Notes under the pieces: generated by a model
Told to the model about the DNA's origin: nothing
The model's database searches: none
What the model saw: only the letters and a program-made list of their open reading frames with translations
Translations under genes and position numbers: made by a program
From: Dipylidium caninum
Taxonomy: Eukaryota; Platyhelminthes; Cestoda; Cyclophyllidea; Dipylidiidae
Reading direction: 5' to 3'
Length of the DNA: 64,000 nt
NCBI GenBank assembly: GCA_017562135.1
Contig: QEYB01000180.1
Coordinates: 1,116,001 to 1,180,000, forward strand
Shown: positions 41,627-54,025 of the stretch, piece by piece
Layout: every line of letters begins with the position of its first letter
Numbering within the stretch: position 1 is the stretch's first letter

Positions 41627-44600
41627 TTAGGCGATTTGTTGTAAATTGTTTTTTGTTGCCATTAAATTCTCGGGGATTCGCATTATTCTGCCTCACAGAC
41701 TAAGTGAGCTAACGATTTGGGAGGCGGGGGCGACGGGGATGCCACACGAAACACTTCGGCGAGGCGAGACATCTATCCACTGTTGCTTGTTCGTGTTCTA
41801 GGCAAATTTTGGGGCGAATAGACTTTGAGTTTGGGCCTTGTTGGTTCAGTCCCGCGAGGGCTCCTCCTAGTCGCTTTCGGGTGTGGAGACGTGTTAAGAG
41901 AAGCACCTACAAGGTTTTTTCCTGTTGGCGTTTTCGTTCCAAGAACTTAGTCACCGGTTGTAGATTCTTTTACGTTCAATACATCGAGGAAACTAGTTAT
42001 TATGTTAGTGCGTAACCGGATTTGTGTTGCCAAATTTAGATTTAGGGTCGGGTTTCTGCTGCCGTTAAGGTTCGAAGATGCTTTTAAAACTGTCTCAAGC
42101 GCGGAATGCGGCGAGGCCATCAACAAATCTTCTTCATTGTCACCCGCAGCTGCTTGACTCGAGCGGCGCTAGGTCATATGATTAGACTGAGCCTTTAAAT
42201 CATGTGCTCTCGGTCTAGCGGGAGGAGAGTAAAGTCTCCTCCCTTTTACTTTCCATAATGAATCTTGTCGGTAGATCGCAGGAGGCGAAATTAGCGGTGA
42301 AGAACGTTGACCGATTAGATGAAAGCGGCTGACCTGTTTTTCTTCTTTTCGTTCTGTTCCTTCTTTCAAGACTTCTTTCTTACGAACTCTAACGTCAAGT
42401 TTGTGGCATTTTCTCGTGTCACCGGAGCAGCGGCTAATGACTCCTCCCCATCCTGAAATGGCACATGGCTACCGGAAGTTGCTACATGACTAGTTGTCCC
42501 TCTGAATCAATGAAGGGCTCAACTGGTCCAGCGCCTGCTCCAGCTGGGATTTAAGGCGGTTGGCAGGGTCGGAGGAGAGGCGCTACGTCCAGAGCTCCCT
42601 CTAGTCTCCGAAGTGAGTCAATCATGTGGCTGGTCGCGCTGTCTGCTGGTGACTAACGTCTGTCCGGCCATACATGTCTGACTCGACAAATATAGTCCAT
42701 CCAAATGTAGTCCATCTAGATGCCTTGACGACGTTATGGCACGGGAACCGCTTCTACTTTCGTCCTGCAGCCGCGAAAGCGGCAGGGAGAATGGGGGGTG
42801 CTTCACTTCTGGAGCCCAACCGCGTAAGTCCCTTAACGGTGAAATGGGAATAGTAGTTTTGCTTCACTTAAGCATTATACGTCACTTCTCGTCAAATTAT
42901 CCGGCGAAACGATCCCCTTACATAAGTCCCAGTATGACCGAGATTTCCCTTTCGGAAGTATGCTCTCGCAACATCGCAGCGACTCCTCACGCCGACACTT
43001 GTCTTGTGCCACGAGCAGGTGCGCGATTCCACCGGTACCCTGATTGGCATCGTTGCCGAGTTACGGGGAAACAAGGCTTATTCGTTGCTCCAAATCAGCG
43101 TGTTTAGGGAGGGGAGGCTTCCTATTTTGATACCGACAAGGTCATCCTCCAAACGAGGCTCACTGTTGGCTTTAAATTATCAACCAAATTCGAAATATGC
43201 TGAACTGAAACTAAGTGTAGGCGGAAGAACGTTAATATGCCGCTTTCTCAATCTGAGGGAAAAATGAAAAATTGGGTTATTAACTGACGTCGTTTACCCT
43301 CCCCCAGTTAATTCAAGCCGCTAAACCAGTAAACGTCAACTTACGGGATGATACGAAACTACTCTTCCCTATACTTCCGGAATTAGTGAATCCGTAGAAG
43401 ACAGAGGAATATTGTAGACCGCGATCTCCACCTTTATATGTCAATTTAACGAGGTGTGAGGAGGACATGTAGGGCGAATGAGGTATTAAAACAGCCTCTT
43501 ATACTCTCCGAATCCAACGTCGAACTTCGTCGAAGACAGTCTGTCGATACAATTCAATTGCTGCAGTTGATCAGTTAGGCGTCCTCTTACTTCATGAGAG
43601 GCGCCAACTCAGGTGCTTCCCTTGAAATTGTTACATCCTCCGTGAAATCTGCGGAATGTTAGGGGACTATTTTTGGTTCCGATAATGTCTCACTTTCTTT
43701 TTTCGGGGAAGGAGGGGAAATGCGGTTAGCGCTCAGCCTGGTAAGCCGAGGAAATGCCCCATTGTTATTATCCCCATGACCTGGTCATCCTACCTCCTAA
43801 CCAATTACACAGTCAACGAAGAGCAGGCTACTAGAGCCCTCAAGGCACGGAGCTGTCGATCAGCAGATCGCCAGTGCCTTACTAGTTTACGTGTTTATGC
43901 ATTTTCCGTCAGACGAAGAGCGCAAAGAGCAGACGAGGACTGTTGCAGGCACACGCGCCCACCAATCAACACTCGCGACGTCGTGCCTGCTATGAATCAG
44001 GTCGGCTACTGTTCAATGTCCGAGAAAATTCGCAGTCTATCTACCGTAACAAAGCGATATTCATTGGTAGGGCGAAATGCGACGTCTTATCGTCGCCTAT
44101 TTTTGGCGTAAGACCATGTCGTAGGTCGATTCGTATGGGTTGCGCAAAGAACGCTGTTTCCCAAGCTGCAGGTCCACATAAAGCAGTACTAGGGAATCTG
44201 TACAGTGGTGGTACAAATAGCATTATGATGTGAAGGCGGCAGAGAAAATATTTTGACCAGAATGCACTAATTCAGACATAGGGGTTTTGCCAAGACTAAG
44301 ACGCACAAAGTGTAGTAGTACTAAGGCCACATTGAATATTCTAAGGAGTTGCCTTGGTGGTTCTCCTAGGAATGGAGACGCGAGGAAAACAAATCGGTTG
44401 CCTCCACCCAGCTGCCGCGCCCAAGCGCTTGCGCCACAAAAGACGATCTCCTCCCTTACTTGGATGCCCCCTCCTCCCTTCTCCCGCCTTCCCCACGGCT
44501 CTGTGAAAAGTCAATCGTCTTCACCCCGCTCCCGTCATGTAGCAATGGAAAACACCCATCGCCCTAAACGTAATCACACTTTCGTCAGTGAGGATGAGTG

Positions 44601-44889
44601 ACTTGCACTCCTTTGTCAAGGGGTGAGAAATCAGCCCCTACGTCTATTATCTAAGCATTTGTGTTGGATGATTGCAAAATTCCATCCCTAAAAGTGCTGC
44701 ATGACGAAGAAGGCCAAATGGCGTAGAACCACTAAATACAGGGACTGAGATAAACAATTTAATTACAGTACTTGGCAGTTCGTAATGTCGAATAACACGA
44801 CTAAACACACCTGTCTGGTAAGATAAGGGCATCCAGGGTAGAGTGGACTTTCCCAAGTGCGTATTATTAAGTCCTGGTGACTTTCCCAC

Positions 44890-45093
44890 CTAGACTAAAA
44901 TGCTTTGAATCCAGTCGTTGAAGGCCACCCTCGTTGACGCAAGAGCCATCAATGCCACCTCCAGAAAAAGCAACCACACATAAATGTAACAGTGTGCCTC
45001 ACATCCTTTAATGAGTTCCCCAAGAGCCCTTATTTCAAAGTAATACTGAATGAGTCTTCCATGAACAATCACCATCACACTGTTAACAAACAT
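44890..45093 (-). other. Unrecognised hydrophobic open frame
   Basis: This minus-strand frame has a strongly hydrophobic stretch (about residues 38-53, rich in L, V, A and W), suggesting one membrane segment. A GT donor follows the frame, and another open stretch with VHECRLYIALTNCLGF lies upstream at about 45270-45420. Together they could be two exons of a small membrane protein, but no family was recognised and chance is possible. Confidence 0.2.
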
Positions 45094-45696
45094 AAAAAGC
45101 GGTTTGAGGAAATTGAGTGGAAGGAATGCAAAACAGCACTACATCACGAGGCATTATGATAAATATTTCTATGCAAAAATTGTAGTAAACTGTAAACTTT
45201 GTTTAGGCACAACTTTGTGACTCAAGAGTTTAGTATTTACGAATATCAGTAAAAGAGCCAAACACATCCTTTCAATTGTCCCACTTCGTTCTTTTGTACT
45301 TGAAGTGAACCTCCATCTCTTCCATCCAGAGCCTCCTGTACTGCACAGAAGCCCAGACAATTTGTCAAGGCAATATAGAGACGACACTCGTGAACATCTG
45401 AGTAATGAAACTCAATTTTAAAGAGACAATAACCTCGCAAAACACCAGCTGATAATCAAATTATTTTGACAATATTACCCTTTAAACGTAATCAAGAGGC
45501 TAATTTTCCAATAAGACTAACCGTTAATGTGCGGGTTACCAAAAACAGACAGAGCGGCAAATAGCACATGAAAAATACAACATGCTCTCGAAAACCTGTT
45601 ACCCAAAAAATAAAACGGCGCGCGAGAGTTGTAGGTCGAACTTGTTTATATTTGGAAAGTCAGGAGCTATTTCTGATCTGGAGCGAAGATATTTGA

Positions 45697-45737
45697 GGGG
45701 TTGGGAGGAGAGAGGGAGAGGGAGGGGGAGAAGAAGT
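45697..45737 (+). repeat. Purine-rich (GA) tract
   Basis: About 40 bases contain almost only G and A, with repeated GGGAGA-like units, in a gene-free stretch. Such tracts can form triplex or behave as nucleosome-modifying sequence. It has no clear unit period. Confidence 0.6.
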
Positions 45738-46153
45738 ACTGAGAAGACTCTGTTTTGTGGCTTGCTGAACACATCTGAGCATGCCAAATCAATTCCGGCA
45801 ACCACCACGATTCTAAAAGACAAGAAGAAATGGTATTTGGGGAGAATGTTTTAAAGGAATGCGCTCGACAAATAGACTTCGTAATCCAACTACTAGGATG
45901 TATACAAGTGTATAATTTGGGAGGGTATACGCGTCCATGCGTAAAGAAAAAAACACTGATGTAGGTGTTTCTGACGTTAAGATAAAGAGGTGCACTCAGT
46001 TTCATGCACTGCCAAAATACAGACCGGAACTATGATAATTTGCAAAGTAAAGGAACTCAAGACATTTGACAAAATTGAGATAGGAATGCAGGCGTGCTGT
46101 GCGGAAGTGTATGAACAATTGTTCGCATCATAACCAAGAGGAGGCATATACTG

Positions 46154-46182
46154 TGGGGGAAGGGAGTAGGGGGGAGGGGGGA
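46154..46182 (+). other. Potential G-quadruplex
   Basis: At least four runs of three or more G are separated by loops of one to four bases on the plus strand, which meets the common quadruplex rule. It lies about 1.3 kb beyond the CNOT4 stop. No function is shown. Confidence 0.55.
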
Positions 46183-47507
46183 AGAGAAAAATCACTAAAG
46201 CGCTTGTTCACTTGTTAAACACCTTGTTCGGCGGATACATCCTAACTCAGAAAAGATAATACAGCCCTGCTGCAATGCTAGGAGGAAGGAGGAAGAGACA
46301 AAGGTGCTCTACCAAAACCAAAAGGTCGCAATACCGCGCCTCATCTGGACAAAAAGGTGTTGTGGACCAATGAGGAGTCGATCATTCAGCAGCTGCTCCT
46401 CTATTGGGCGGTCCTCGTGGTGGTAGAAAAAGTAACAGTGGACGACGCTGCAAGCTCCACCACTGGCAGTTGAATACCAATGATGTAAGATTTAATGGAA
46501 AGAGAAAATGAACTAGTTTAGTGAATTAGTCAAACAAAAGCAATTGCAACCAGTAACCTTAAGGTGAAAAGATAGAAGAAAACCAAGCAGTGTGAAACAC
46601 AACTATCACAGGAACTGGGCATATTACAGAACGAGCAGGTGTGGAGAACTCTGCATGTTCGTTTTAAATAGGTTTACTGGTGTGTGAAGTGACATCAGAG
46701 ATATGATCACCGAAATGCCTCTCCTTATAAAGCGATAGTAACCTATTCGTACAAGCCTATTGGTGGGGATGGTATGATTAGTAGCAAAGAAGTAGATCCC
46801 ATCTGTTGTTGAGTTGATTTCTAAGACACTTTACATTTTAGAAAGCAGCTTCAACGAAAAAGTTATTTTTGCAAACTGACAACAAAAAATCACGAGTGAG
46901 CATGCGCACGCCAATCTCGCAAAACAAGAGTTAGTTTGACCTTAATGCTATCAGAATTACCATTTACTAAAGTCGCACTTAATGTTGTGTTTGCCTGCGA
47001 ACTGTAAAAGATAAAGAAGGCAAACGTGGAGCAAACATGGAAAATGTCCAAAATAGAGGAAAAGACTCTACAATAATGCCAGAACTGATTACGGAAATAT
47101 GAGGAATTCAGTTAAATTCATTCATGAATATTTGGAGACGAAAATACGATCTTAGATGAAAATAGGAAACCCAACAACTGAAAGTTGATTAGGAATTAGA
47201 ACTAATAGCTTCGTGTTTAACAAAACAAAATAGGTTAGTGCAAATACCGTCGGAATGATTTGACTAATTGAATAGAATATAAAACAAATAAGACTAAGTA
47301 ACAATTATTTCTGAAAGAATGAATTAGATAACGGCAAAAATAAATAGGCTAAGATTAGGGAATAAGCCCTTTCTTCGAAATGATCGCAATATTAGTGAAG
47401 TTACCGCCAACAAAGACATGCGATATGCATGCAAATAAGAGTTGGAAACGGGGTGGAATTAATTTACGTTTAAGCCCAACATCAGCCGCAAACTACACGC
47501 ATCCATT

Positions 47508-50235
47508 TCAGAAAAAGTAACTATACAAAGGCTCCCCGACTGCAAGGCTCGTGGGTTGGTGAGCAAACATCTCTCTAAGGAATGAAACAAAACCCACATC
47601 GAGCGTCGTAGCGGTAGCCGATGTAGAGGAAGTAGCATAGCATTTGAAGTCCCCTGTCGCACCTCCACTATTGCTGTTCCCCGAACTCGACGGTTGCGCA
47701 GATTGAGAAGTTTGCATTCCATCGATTTGCATAGCCTGACGCAATAATCGAGTCAAAATATCTAAATCTGTTGTTCCACTGAAAGACATTCCAGTGTTGT
47801 TGCTGTTGCTGTTGGTTAGCCTGATAGGCAAGTGCTGCAGCCGCAGCGATCTGCGCGAAGGGGCCATGTGTGAAGTCAAAGAAACCCCTGCTGTGAGGAG
47901 TTGCCGCCATAAGGGAAGCAATATCTTCTGGTGGTGCAGCGGGGAGTCCTCGAAACCGGGTGGAGGCGCAAACATAAGTGGCAAGGGGAGGGAGAAAGTC
48001 TGGGTAGCTAAAGATATTTGTGGTAGGGGTGGTTGTTCAGACGCCATCAACTCCGCAAGTCCGACCTGTGATTCACGAATTGGATCAAAATCAATGTCGG
48101 CAAAGGCGTTCATGATAGCCCGCCGCCAGAGCTACAACTATCGAGATTCTGAGGATTCGCATCTACATGCTGCTTTGAGTAAAAGTGACCTTTGGAACTC
48201 TCATGAGAAGATATACAGGAGCAGGAGGAATAAGGTGTAAAGTGGTCGCTTGTGGACGACTGCTCTCCACTTCGAAGTGAAGTGGTCAACTCTTTCTCAG
48301 GAGATCTAGGGGATCAGTTGGAGTGACGGAAATAGCTCCAGAATCAGGGGTTGTAGTAATCGACTCCTGATTCTGTGCTGTGCTGGGCCTACTCCGGTTC
48401 CCCGGAATCACACTAATATTGGTGCCACCGCCACCGTCAACTGTAGATGCTTGGTTGGCAATGAACTCTTCTAGGAGTGCCTTCATATATTCCGTATGCT
48501 TGCCCGCGTGCATCTGTTCCTTCGTAAAACTAGCTTTCGGATCGCCCAGACCATGGAGGTACATGCACTCCTGCAACAAAAAATTCTGTATTGGCTAGTG
48601 GGAAAAATCCTACTCCACTTACGCAATTGAATATTAAAGATTATTTAAAGTAGCCGGTCTTTGCAAAAATGATGTAAAGTTTTGCAATCATCTACACACT
48701 TGTTAATTACCAATTAAGGAATAAAAAAGATAAAGACCTGTGCAAATCATAGACAAGGATTTGCCTTTAACCAATGTTACTGCATCGAGAGGTCATATGT
48801 GCTACTGATGATAGTTAAGTACGCTATTATGAAAACTAATGCATTATTCGACAAAAAAAAACTAAAAACCCATATTTGTCGTTCACCGAAAACGCATGAT
48901 TTTCAAGTCGTACCACAGGAAAAGTGCAGATATATTAACGACATCAATTATTAAATCCGAAATCCACTGAGTTAAAGGTTAAGATGGTGAGCTAAGCAAT
49001 AATGAACTTCGAAAAGAAATAAAAAAGTCAAACAGAATGAAACGTTGATAATATTTCGAGTAGAGTTCAAATTTTTTCAGACGCAGTGACACATATTAAC
49101 GACGGATATTTATTGAGAGACTTCCAGAAGTGAGTACAAACTGTACAACTAAGAAGTGCAGAATAATGCTTTAGAGGATATTAGTCTTCAAAATGATCGA
49201 CAAGAGTCAAGAAATTCGAGTCACTGTTCAACAAGAATGAGCAACCCAAAGAAAAAATGGAGAAAATGTAGAGATCTATTCGATAAAAAGGGGCCAATAA
49301 TAAATCAATCGTTTGTTATGTAAAGTACAAGGAGAGGTGGTACAAGAGAGGTAGTGCACAATAAACCTGTGAAGAGGAAACGACTTACATGTTTGTTGCA
49401 TTTATTACCGCGTAGAAATTGACTACAATACTTTGTGGTTCCAAGAGAAACTCGCAACTGCCGACCATGCATCATGGATTGATCTAGTTTGAGAACCGCT
49501 CGCATAGCATCCTCCGAACGATCGTACGTAATGTAAGCACTGATACTCGGTTGACCCTACACAACAAGGAGCAAATAGTTAATAAGTGACAGAGGGGCAG
49601 CGAAAGAATTCAATAAAGGTACATGTCTTGCAACAATGAAATAAGAAACAGAAAAGAAATATGACATTTCAACTCTTACTTGTGGGCCTGTAAAAGTTTG
49701 ATTAGCGTTAACTTCGACCTTATACACTTTACCAAATTGGCCAAAATATTGGGGTCCTTTCAAGATGTCTTTGTCTTTGGATACCCATTGAGGCAAACCG
49801 ACCACAAAAAACTAAATTTGTTTGTATAACCCTGTAAACTTAGAAATATGAACAAAAAGACGTACCTGAGTTCAGGCAAAAGCTTGAACGTTTCTTTGGA
49901 AATTTGAGGCTTATTTCCGATTTCCTTCTTCCTTTTCGTGGGTTTCCGTTTATTTTCTCTAAAAGGTTCAAAATAAAACATTTATATATACGTTATTGGT
50001 ATTTGAGGCGCCCGTACGGCAGGAGCATCCGGATCATAAGGCTGAAAAGATGTTACACAGAAGTGCCTTACTTGTCTGCATGCTGGGCACCGGCCGTTTT
50101 CTTCATTTATAATTTTTGCCCAACAAAAACGGCAGACCTTTTGATAGATATTGACAAATCAAATACCTGATACAGACAGGGGCATGGATAGAATGTAATA
50201 TCGTCTGAATCCATTGGTTCCAAGCAGAGAGGACA
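47508..50235 (-). CDS. CNOT4: CCR4-NOT subunit 4, RING E3 ligase (initiator exon not found)
   Basis: CNOT4 is the ubiquitin ligase associated with the CCR4-NOT deadenylase. Minus-strand exons: 50235-50167 (CPLCLEPMDSDDITFYPC), 50137-50072 (VCRFCWAKI, CPACRQ; together the C4C4 RING), 50041-49992, 49958-49866 (basic linker), 49811-49680 (VVGLPQW, YFGQFGKV; RRM start), 49556-49389 (SAYITYDRSEDAMRAV, SLGTTKYCSQFL) and 48570 onward (ECMYLHGLGD, SFTKEQMHAGKH; C3H1 finger). The low-complexity C-terminal region follows to a stop at 47508, including a DFDPIRESQVGLAEL box typical of the family. The exon beginning at 49811 needs one more T in its run (49806-49811). Between 48300 and 47700 plausible coding jumps between frames. 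The first exon above 50235 was not located. Confidence 0.9.
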
Positions 50236-51188
50236 CTAAGTAAACCCATAAGTATAATTCGAAATGTACATCGCTTCTATCGGACGACATTATTGAAGCG
50301 AGAAATTTTGGAAAATCAGATGCTCCAAAAAGCGAAGTCGATAATATCCAGTCAGGCTAGATTGACACAACCTTAGTCCGCGGATTGGCCTCAACTTGGA
50401 ATGGATCTGCGAAATTATTTATGGTATATACTGTACTAAGAACAGACAATTAATGCCAATGTCGTACTGAAATACATTGTCCTTATTTTATCAAACCATA
50501 GCACGTTAATAGATTAATTCTTAACCAGGTATCAAGTAAATAAGCTAAAATACCTACAACTACTTCGTTGAGCAAGCATTTACGACTCCTACCTTTTTTT
50601 TGCAAAACCAACAACAACCCACACGATTTAATGTCCGGATTTCAAATGCATGCTCTTTCCATTGCGCACTTTTTCAAGACATCCTCCAACCTCAGTTCGT
50701 CCTGCCTCGCGTTGCTTAAAATATACTGTAACTAACACCGCCTTCACACGCCAGTAGCCATTGAAGCATGAGTAAACTGCGTCGCGGAAGCCTGATGTAC
50801 GACCTACCCAACGCTACCACTAGGACCAAATGCCCCTCCGAGGATATACCCGAGCAACTTAGCAGGAGAGCCCTTGAAGCTCGAGACGTAGGACCACACC
50901 CAAACTAAAGAATCTAGAAGACGCCCTCCCCCCGCCTCACATACCTAAGTACGCACCCAAAATGTGACTTAATGTGGGTTTACAGCCAATTTAAGAAACA
51001 AGATGAAACAGCACAAAATTGCCAAAAAAACTCCACTTAGAATAAAATACTGTGATGGCATTTAAAAAAGCATGATTGGTGACTTGTTATAGATTTAAAG
51101 TCCATATTGGACGACTGTACAAAAAAATGACATTACAAGTCTAAAGCGTTTAAGAAACGCCATAATTTTCATGACATTTTATCTTCGT
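50236..51188. other. Gap between CNOT4 and PAM16
   Basis: Just under 1 kb between two minus-strand genes. It should contain the missing CNOT4 first exon and the PAM16 3' untranslated region. No RNA gene or repeat was recognised; a locally more GC-rich stretch lies near 50730-50950. Confidence 0.4.
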
Positions 51189-52179
51189 CTATATGCTTAA
51201 GCACGTGAATGGGATTGCTCTTGTGAAAGAACTATTTGATACTGCGCCAGGGAAAGGCTTTGTCTGCAATTCCTCATCTATGCGTTGTTTCGCCCGGAAG
51301 ACCTTCGCAAGAATAGGACATATGAAACCGTTGGTCAAACATGCAAGTGAAAAAAATTATAGCTGAATACAATTATGCCAGAAGAATACAACTTTGCTTA
51401 AAAGTCAACTTATAAAGCATATTATTTCCGAACCTCAGACATATGTGTTCTAAATGGAAAGACTCTTAGTCAGGAGAAAATAGCAGAATAATACGCTAAT
51501 AAATTAAAGACCGTGAAATACCGGATTAATTCCTCCATTTAATATAGACAGGGACATACTAAAATTTGCCTAAATAAAAGCTACTAAAATTTAGGTGAAT
51601 GGGGATCTACAGCCAATATGTGTTTAAAACAAAAACAGATAATGTAGAAAGACTGGTTTGTCAATTCGAATCTTGGAAAGCAAATTATCCTACCTTTGAC
51701 TGCAGGTAGAATGAACCACCATTTTTTCTATCATTTACGGTAAACAAATGATCATATTTTTTCGCCACGTCCTCAGTATTATAGATATCAGAGACATCAA
51801 AGTATCCGCTTGGCCTCCTCCAGAGAAAGCATCGAGGAACTTTGGCCCGAATCAGAGTTAGTTGAAGGCTGGCTTGCGTTTGCGCGGGCTGTGGCTGCAT
51901 TTTTACTCGCTATATATTCTTCTTGTAGAGCTTTAGCAAAGGCTCGACCAAGGATACGAGATCCGGCAAGGACCATTTGGGCTAAATACTTCGCCTAGAG
52001 TGCGAAACAGAGATCCAAAGTAAATTCTCTTAAGATCATGGAAATGGGGTTACACTAGGCGTGGAATGATCCCGCAAGGGATGGTGTTTTGTGGGAAAAA
52101 GTATAGGGATTTCCAGGAAATGCAAATTTTTTTAAATTTAGACCTCAACCTGTGGACATATGTTATTAGAAAATACCAT
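51189..52179 (-). CDS. PAM16: PAM16/Magmas, mitochondrial import motor J-like subunit
   Basis: PAM16 is a degenerate J-protein of the TIM23-associated import motor; it binds PAM18 (DNAJC19) and restrains its stimulation of mtHsp70. Exon 2 (51994-51694) encodes [41 protein letters not shown] and [22 protein letters not shown]. Exon 3 (51302-51189) encodes [13 protein letters not shown] and a short tail ending in TAG. The only in-phase start found is an ATG at 52179-52177 directly followed by a GTATTT donor, so exon 1 contributes just the start codon; this gives the family N-terminus MAKYLAQ. The HPD motif of true J proteins is absent, as expected. An extra T at 51799-51801 breaks the frame inside [12 protein letters not shown]. 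Predicted length about 138 residues. Confidence 0.88.
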
Positions 52180-54025
52180 GGGATGGAAGTCGGCAACTTA
52201 ACGGAACGGCCCAAAACGACAGCGAAATTGAAGCCCATTGCGCTAAATAGCGCGCGCTGTTGTTCCGGGAAGATTGTAAGAAGGATCCGTTTCCTATATA
52301 TCCAAAATTCAAATCATTTTAACTAACCTGCACTATTTAATGAAGTTTCTTTAATCTATGTGTTTGAACCTTCGGAGCATATACGTTGATTTCTTTCGTT
52401 AAATCTAGACAATCTTACTAAAATTGACGTAACACCAGTGCTATCAACTGCACAGCTTAAAAAGCCGAAGTCCATATAACCACAGGAACGCTGACATGCT
52501 TGTTATCCCTTGACGCGGGTTTCTAAGCTATTTTGCGGACCCCCCCCCTTAAGATGTCCTCCTTTTTTATTCATAGAATTCTACCTTCAGTTTCAGTCTC
52601 AGTGCACATTTTATTCATAGTTCCACCTCGATAATCCCCTTGCTTTATTACTTTTTGCGTGCGAAACCTGTAGCGCAACTATGTAGTTCGCCTAAGGCAG
52701 AAAAGCTACCATGTTTGCTCGTTTCATATTCACCGACGTAGATAAACTTAAACCTTTTTCTACGAACGATTAGTAGAGAATAGGACCGCCTTCTCGCTAA
52801 AAAAGGTACTCGCCCAGATGCAAATCCAATATCGCCAATCTTTTCCCTCTTGACATTCCGTTGAACGTGCTAAGCGCTAAAATTTCTAAAACGCGCATCC
52901 CCCAAGATTTCATTGCACTTCTAACACCTTTGTGGTCGCAAGATTCTCTTCTTTATCGATTCTTATATAACAGGGACCATTCACTGGCGAAACCTTCTAC
53001 AATTCTGGGTGCAGCCCTCGACCTGGGTAGTTACTAAGCTCCATTTACTTGTGTTGCCTATTCTGTGAATTCTTCATCACTTTCAAAGTTCCGTCAGTCT
53101 TAATACCATCAACACACTAAACCGCATTTTTGGAGCAATCAACGATCCTAAAGAATCGTTATTCTTAGATGAGTGTCATTCGCGCAAGACTCAGTGCTGT
53201 TTTGTCATAAAATTCGCCCATTATAGCATTCCAACTCGACTTGTCAATATCCTTGCTTCGGATGCAGTTGTGAGAATTCGGTACTAAATGATGGGCATAA
53301 GGAGCCAAAAACACAGCACAATTCGTCAATACGTTTAGCGTCTTAAAATGTGAACAAATGTACGCATCCACCTATTATTTAGTAAATAAACTCAAAATTC
53401 GGGGGTTTTGACAACTTTGTTCTTTAGTAAACCAGTTAAAATATGGTTAACCACTGCAGGAGAAAGAGTCTCATCGGTTTTCCAAATTGGTCAGGATTGG
53501 CGCTCGCACAGCTCAGAACAATTTCAGATAAAGGCAATTGTAGAGCGTATCTATGACAATCCAAAGCTATTAAATATATCTCATAAATTTGCCATTTAAT
53601 AGTTCGCGAAAAAAAAACACTATTCATATAGATTTGATACTACACAGATCCGGGATACCCTTCATCAGGTTGGGGCGATATTCGCCTAGGTGCGTAATTC
53701 GCAAAGGAGCGACAAAAAGTAAACTAAAACAGATAAAATCGATATACATGTATCACTGCATGTAGAGATGGAGGAAACAGGTGAAGATTTTAGAGATCAC
53801 GAAAAGTAAGAAAATGTGGAGAATTGTTTCAAAAACCCATGATTTAAGCAAAAGGAACAATATGTAAATAATGTAACATCTGAAGAGGTACTTGATGAAA
53901 ACGGCAACGTGTAAAAAAAAAACGGGACTCCAATGCTTCATACAGTTAAGACCCCTCCTGTGATGTTGAAACCTAGCCTTTGTTCTTCATTCATCACAAA
54001 AACGGAAGAAGTGAACTAGAGAAAT
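52180..54025. other. 1.8 kb gap between PAM16 and DDRGK1
   Basis: Both strands were read. Short open frames exist, but none is recognisable. A run of nine C residues lies near 52541-52549. The right end should carry the DDRGK1 3' untranslated region and the left end the PAM16 promoter. Confidence 0.45.

Larger units (their letters stand above)
41627..47507. other. 5.9 kb gap with no recognisable gene
   Basis: Both strands were read between LTO1 and CNOT4. Many short open frames exist, but none gave a known domain. A plus-strand frame near 43004-43110 (with STGTLIGIVAELRG) and minus-strand frames at 44647-45440 are the most protein-like. The left half (41.7-44.6 kb) is more GC-rich than the right half, which is AT-rich with purine-rich and G-rich tracts. 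CNOT4 3' untranslated sequence may occupy the right end. Confidence 0.4.

Noticed and set aside
42736..43267. Plus-strand open frames with an STGTLIGIVAELRG segment as a possible gene
   Set aside because: The overlapping frames match no family that I recognise, there is no clear splice structure and the segment is isolated.
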